DNA of 64,000 nucleotides, from the NCBI RefSeq assembly GCF_003987225.1, contig NZ_PIPX01000001.1:1178001-1242000 (forward strand), in the 5' to 3' direction. Shown one piece after another: positions 59,777 to 64,000 of the stretch. Position numbers and translations under genes: made by a program. Origin of the DNA: Pseudidiomarina homiensis (GTDB lineage Bacteria > Pseudomonadota > Gammaproteobacteria > Enterobacterales > Alteromonadaceae). The notes under the pieces are model-generated. The model searched no databases, had not been told where the DNA came from, and saw nothing but the letters and a program-made list of their open reading frames with translations. Each line of letters begins with the position of its first letter. Position 1 is the stretch's first letter.

Positions 59777-61021
59777 TTATAAACCGACCGCTTGATTAAG
59801 CTGCAAGATCGGCTGAATAATTGCCATTACAATCACTAAGACCACCGCAGCCATGACAATGATCAGCGCTGGCTCAAATATTTTTAACGCGACATTCATG
59901 GTGTTTTCAAAGTCGCGGTCTTGATTGTCCGCGGCACGTCCGAGCATCTGCTCCAACTCACCGGATTTTTCACCGGCAGCAATCATATGCAGCATCATCG
60001 GCGGGAACAGTTTGGTTTGCGCCAACGCGGCACGTAACGAAGAGCCTTCGCGGACCCGATCAGCCGCCTCGGTAACCGCATGTTGCATGGCACGGTTGCC
60101 CAGCACTCGTGCGGTGATTTGTAAACCTTCGAGCAAGGGCACCGCCGAAGCGGTCAAAATACTCAACGTTCGCGAAAACCGAGCGGTGTTAACGCCTTTA
60201 ATGACCCGCCCCACTAACGGAACTTTCAGTTGCCACGCATGAAATTTGTCGCGCCGACGTTCATTTCTCAACAGCTGGCCAAAAATCACTAACCCCACCA
60301 GAACCGCCACTAAAATAAAGGGCCCGAAGGTTTGTAAGAACTGACTAACAGCCAATAGTGCACGGGTAATAAACGGCAATTCTTGACCCAAATCACCAAA
60401 CTGCTCAACGATTTGTGGCACTACCGACACCAACAAGAAAATGATCACGCTAATCGCCACAAAGGTCAGCACCGCCGGATACACCAACGCCTGCACCAAT
60501 TGCCCCTTGAGTTGATTGCGTTGCTCGGTGTAATCCGCCAAGCGGTTCAACACTTCGTCGAGGTGGCCGGAGCGCTCACCAGCGGCAACCATGGCGGTGA
60601 ACAGCTTGTCAAAAATATGCGGATAGTCGCTCATGGCAACCGCCAACGCGTAGCCTTCGACCACGCGTGAACGTACCGCCATCACTAATTTTTGTAAACG
60701 CGGTTTATCGGTTTGTTCGGCAACGGCAAATAACGCCTGTTCGATAGGCATGGCGGCGGCCACTAAGGTGGCCAATTGACGAGTAATCAAGGCAAGGTCG
60801 GCGGAGCTGATTTTGCGCACTTTGCGGCGCGCCCACCACCCCGAAAAGCCCTTTTGGCTGGTGGCACTATCCGTTCCTGACTGTTCCGCTTCGTCCACCG
60901 CAACCGGAATCAAACCTTGATCACGCAACAACTGGCGGACTTGCCGTTCCGTGTCGGCTTCAAGTACCCCGGTCTTTTTGCGGCCCTTGGCATCCAGCGC
61001 GTGGTAGGAATAAGCGCCCAT
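59777..61021 (-). CDS. gspF: Type II secretion inner-membrane protein F
   Basis: The 414-residue protein begins GAYSYHALDAKGRKKTGVLE and has DLALITRQLATLVAAAMPIE, ERSGHLDEVLNRLADYTEQR and EKSGELEQMLGRAADNQDRD repeats with three long membrane helices, the GspF pattern. GGAGTAACC precedes the ATG. It forms the platform between GspE and the pseudopilus. Confidence 0.97.
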   Translation of the reverse strand: MGAYSYHALDAKGRKKTGVLEADTERQVRQLLRDQGLIPVAVDEAEQSGTDSATSQKGFSGWWARRKVRKISSADLALITRQLATLVAAAMPIEQALFAVAEQTDKPRLQKLVMAVRSRVVEGYALAVAMSDYPHIFDKLFTAMVAAGERSGHLDEVLNRLADYTEQRNQLKGQLVQALVYPAVLTFVAISVIIFLLVSVVPQIVEQFGDLGQELPFITRALLAVSQFLQTFGPFILVAVLVGLVIFGQLLRNERRRDKFHAWQLKVPLVGRVIKGVNTARFSRTLSILTASAVPLLEGLQITARVLGNRAMQHAVTEAADRVREGSSLRAALAQTKLFPPMMLHMIAAGEKSGELEQMLGRAADNQDRDFENTMNVALKIFEPALIIVMAAVVLVIVMAIIQPILQLNQAVGL

Positions 61022-61023
61022 GG

Positions 61024-62499
61024 TTACTCCTCGCGCGTCACACGTAACACTTCTTCGCGTGTGGTGACACCCTGCGCTACTTTATCGAGACCATCCTGAC
61101 GGATACTCGGCGTATGCTTACGCACGTATTTTTCAATGGCTTGCTCACCATGACCGTTGTGCACCAAGTCGCGAATGGTTTCATCAACCACCAACAACTC
61201 GTGAATCCCGGTACGGCCACGATAACCAGTGTAGTTACACTTATCGCAACCGACGGCACGGCATTCTTGGCTATCTTCGCTCAGCGGCGTCTTACAGTCG
61301 TCACACAAAGTCCGCACCAAGCGTTGGGACAACACCGCCAACAACGACGAGCTCAACAAAAACGGTTCAACGCCCATGTCTTCAAGACGCGTGATGGCGC
61401 CAGCGGCAGTATTGGTGTGCAAGGTCGAGAGTACTAAGTGACCGGTTAATGAGGCCTGTACCGCAATTTGTGCGGTTTCAACGTCGCGGATCTCACCGAC
61501 CATAACCACGTCGGGGTCTTGCCGCAAAATCGCCCGCAAACCTCGTGCAAAGGTCATGTCGACGCGCGGATTCACCTGCATTTGGCCAATGCCCTCGATG
61601 GCATATTCAATCGGGTCTTCGACGGTCAAAATATTACGATCTTTGGAGTTAATATCCATCAAGCCAGCGTACAGGGTGGTGGATTTACCTGAACCTGTTG
61701 GACCGGTCACCAAAATAATGCCGTGCGGCTTTTTGATCAGCTCGGCAAAGATCTTGCGGTTACCGTCGGTCATGCCGAGCTGTTGCAAGTTCAATCGCGC
61801 ATTGTTTTTATCGAGCAAACGCAACACCACGCGTTCGCCATGGTTCGATGGCATGGTCGATACCCGCACATCAACTGCGCGCCCAGCAATCAGCAAGCTA
61901 ATGCGGCCGTCTTGCGGCACGCGCTTTTCGGCAATATCGAGCTGCGCCATCACCTTAATACGGCTCACGAGCAGCGAACTCAGCTTACGGTTCGGGCGGA
62001 TCACTTCGCGTAGCACGCCGTCAATACGGAAACGCACTAATAAATCTTTCTCAAAGGTTTCGATGTGAATATCCGACGCACCTTCTTTAATCGCTTCTGA
62101 CAACATTGCATTGATCAGCTTGATGATTGGCGCGTCGTCTTCGCTTTCCAGCAAGTCTTCGGTTTGCGGCAGTTCATCGGCCAGCGAGAACAAATTGCTC
62201 TCATTGCCAATGTCTTCCATCAGTTGCTTGGCTTCGGACGAATCACGCTGATAGGCCTGCGTGAGAATAGCGTCAAAAGCTTCGGCACTGTGGGTTGTTA
62301 AGGTAAACGGCTTACCCACCGCACGCCGCACTTCACGCAGCACAATGGGCTCGACCTCTTCGCGACAATGCACGGTCAATAAGGCGCCCGCATCCTCGCC
62401 CTCGCCGTGGTCCGCCACCACCACGCCATAACGCTTCGCGAAGCCAAACGGCAATCGCCGTGGCGTCACTCGCGCGGCGAGCTCGGCAACATCAGTCAT
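61024..62499 (-). CDS. gspE: Type II secretion ATPase E
   Basis: From ATG 62499, with GGGAGG eight bases upstream and an 8-base overlap with gspD, the 491-residue ATPase has [18 protein letters not shown] in the N1 domain and the core [55 protein letters not shown] and [18 protein letters not shown]. The zinc module is LCDDC ... [15 protein letters not shown]. It drives secretion by ATP hydrolysis. Confidence 0.97.
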   Translation of the reverse strand: MTDVAELAARVTPRRLPFGFAKRYGVVVADHGEGEDAGALLTVHCREEVEPIVLREVRRAVGKPFTLTTHSAEAFDAILTQAYQRDSSEAKQLMEDIGNESNLFSLADELPQTEDLLESEDDAPIIKLINAMLSEAIKEGASDIHIETFEKDLLVRFRIDGVLREVIRPNRKLSSLLVSRIKVMAQLDIAEKRVPQDGRISLLIAGRAVDVRVSTMPSNHGERVVLRLLDKNNARLNLQQLGMTDGNRKIFAELIKKPHGIILVTGPTGSGKSTTLYAGLMDINSKDRNILTVEDPIEYAIEGIGQMQVNPRVDMTFARGLRAILRQDPDVVMVGEIRDVETAQIAVQASLTGHLVLSTLHTNTAAGAITRLEDMGVEPFLLSSSLLAVLSQRLVRTLCDDCKTPLSEDSQECRAVGCDKCNYTGYRGRTGIHELLVVDETIRDLVHNGHGEQAIEKYVRKHTPSIRQDGLDKVAQGVTTREEVLRVTREE

Positions 62500-64000
62500 T
62501 GCCGTTGCCTCCCTTGCGCTCGTCAAGGTACTTCTGTAACTCTGGCGGAATGGCAAGTTCGCTATCTTTAAATTCAGGCAAGATTGGCGTTTCGGTGTTC
62601 GGCATCAAGGTGACACCTTCATCGTTACGCTGCAATTGCTGCGCCCGCATATAGTTGTATTTGCGACTGCTCAAGCCATAGGCCGTACCGGAGTCGCGGA
62701 CAATGGTCGGTCGCAAAAACACCATCAGGTTACGCTTTTGCTTGGTCGTCGAAGTGCTGCGGAACAGTGCTCCCACGAGCGGAATATCGCCTAAAAGCGG
62801 AATCTTTGATTCACTTTCTTGTACGTCTTCATCAATCAGGCCGCCGAGCACAATGGTCTGGCCATCGTCAGCCATCACCGTGGTCGTTAGCGTACGTTTG
62901 TTAATCGTAATGTCGACGGCGGTTGCGCCACTCAGGCTCGATACTTCTTGCTCAATGACCAACTGTACGGCGTCGCCTTCGTTGATCTGCGGCGTTACCT
63001 TGAGCTTAATACCAATATCTTCGCGCTCCACGGTTTGGAACGGATTTTCGTTGTTGGCGCCGGCCGTCGAGCCAGTAATCGTTGGTACCGATTGCCCCAC
63101 CAAGAATGACGCCTCTTCGTTATCCACCGTCATAATACTTGGCGTCGCAAGAATGTTTGACTTCGTGTTGGTCGCTACGGCTTGCAAAATCGCGCCCCAG
63201 TCGTTCTTCACCACGCCAACCATCATGCCATTCACGTTACCTAACAGCTGCGCCAACAAGCTTACATCACCAGGCTCATCCGGCTCCGTCGTGGTGACTA
63301 AGTTGCCATCCACCAACGTCTGAGTGGTACGCCCTTCGCGCTCGCGGGCTTGATAAGCAGCCGCGGCTAACGGGCCAATCGGTACTTGGCGACCGTTGTT
63401 ATACTGGACCATACCGCCGTCTTCTGAAATCCATTGCAAGCCAAGATCTATGCCGTCACCTTCAAAGATCTCGACAATAATTGCCTCAACATGAACTTGG
63501 GCGCGACGGATATCGAGCTGCCGAATCACATTTTCGAGGTTCGCCAGTAGGTCGGGTTCCGCAGTAATGACTAGTGAATTGCTGTCTTCATGAGCGGAAA
63601 TACTGATATCGTTGGTGTTACTGCCCCGTAAGTTTCGTGCCAAGCGTGCTTGTTGCGGATTATTACCACTGGCGCTTTGCTGTTCGGCTTGAATACTTTC
63701 ACTGACCCCTTGCAACACGTCGACCAGTTCTTTCGCTTTGGCATACTTCAGGTAGTAAACGCGCGTGTTACCTTCAGTTTTTAGGTCTTGGTCGAGTTGA
63801 TTGATCAGTGCAATTACGCGTTGACGAGCTCGCGGTTCGCCACTTACGACGACCGAGTTCGTACGTTCGTCGGCGACAATTTTAGGGATCAGTAACGGCG
63901 GCGTGCCTTCATTGGTTTTCTCGAACAACGATGAGGCGATGCGCACCACTTCAGACGCCGAAGCATATTCCAGTTTTACCACGTCAACGTCTTGGTTACC
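62492..64000 (-). CDS. gspD: Type II secretion secretin D (N-terminus beyond the window)
   Basis: The frame is open to the window end, so the signal peptide and first N-domains are missing. Visible are N-domain blocks ([39 protein letters not shown]), then [40 protein letters not shown], and the secretin core with [50 protein letters not shown] and [20 protein letters not shown]. It builds the outer-membrane channel. Confidence 0.97.
   Translation of the reverse strand, partial: GNQDVDVVKLEYASASEVVRIASSLFEKTNEGTPPLLIPKIVADERTNSVVVSGEPRARQRVIALINQLDQDLKTEGNTRVYYLKYAKAKELVDVLQGVSESIQAEQQSASGNNPQQARLARNLRGSNTNDISISAHEDSNSLVITAEPDLLANLENVIRQLDIRRAQVHVEAIIVEIFEGDGIDLGLQWISEDGGMVQYNNGRQVPIGPLAAAAYQAREREGRTTQTLVDGNLVTTTEPDEPGDVSLLAQLLGNVNGMMVGVVKNDWGAILQAVATNTKSNILATPSIMTVDNEEASFLVGQSVPTITGSTAGANNENPFQTVEREDIGIKLKVTPQINEGDAVQLVIEQEVSSLSGATAVDITINKRTLTTTVMADDGQTIVLGGLIDEDVQESESKIPLLGDIPLVGALFRSTSTTKQKRNLMVFLRPTIVRDSGTAYGLSSRKYNYMRAQQLQRNDEGVTLMPNTETPILPEFKDSELAIPPELQKYLDERKGGNGND

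Noticed and set aside
1-64000. tRNA, rRNA and integrase/attachment sites.
   Set aside because: None could be recognised on either strand by reading; none is claimed.

Overview
The window reads as chromosomal DNA of a marine gammaproteobacterium of the Alteromonadales, possibly Idiomarinaceae. This rests on protein style only (Wzi, YjbEFGH, two type II secretion loci, a short Pgi); no rRNA or species marker is present. Nearly all genes are intact, tightly packed and mostly on the minus strand.

Layout. (1) 1-2.2 kb: the 3' part of a cyanophycin-synthetase-like ATP-grasp gene, convergent with a 2OG-Fe(II) oxygenase and a sulfotransferase. (2) 2.2-28.6 kb: a surface polysaccharide locus with Wzi, two pyruvyltransferases, several glycosyltransferases, two flippases, Pgi, a 920-residue SLBB export protein, WecA, Ugd, two Wzz-like proteins, a Wzy-like polymerase, WecG/WecB/WecC, an SGNH acyltransferase and a nitroreductase-fold protein. 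Together they predict a GlcNAc/ManNAcA-type, pyruvylated and acylated polymer made on undecaprenyl phosphate. (3) 26-37 kb: an accessory stretch with a YafO-like candidate toxin pair, a DarT-DarG module whose toxin is frameshifted, a 42-residue coiled-coil gene with its own terminator, two large secreted paralogues, a group II intron and many palindromic repeats. (4) 36.8-52.9 kb: one long minus-strand unit, yjbE-F-G-H followed by a complete divergent type II secretion (T2SS-like) set G-E-F-H-I-J-K-L-M-C-D, and then a third, probably abundant, secreted paralogue. I infer a dedicated secretion and surface-layer assembly module. (5) 53-64 kb: an MscS channel and the housekeeping T2SS operon gspD-E-F-G-H-I-J-K-L-M-N, with gspD cut by the window edge.

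A palindromic REP-like repeat family runs through the window: at least 33 copies in nine clusters, with the hairpin CCCGTGGTTCTACCACGGG and covarying stem variants, flanked by GTAG. It lies mostly at gene borders. It supplies the TAG stop codon of three genes and has expanded in frame inside the prepilin leaders of gspI and gspJ. A second, different DNA-level signal is a helically phased array of eleven TCAWWTGA octamers with T5 tracts inside the coding sequence of the second system's GspH-like pseudopilin. These two signals, the yjb/T2SS/surface-protein module and the broken DarT are the most interesting items.
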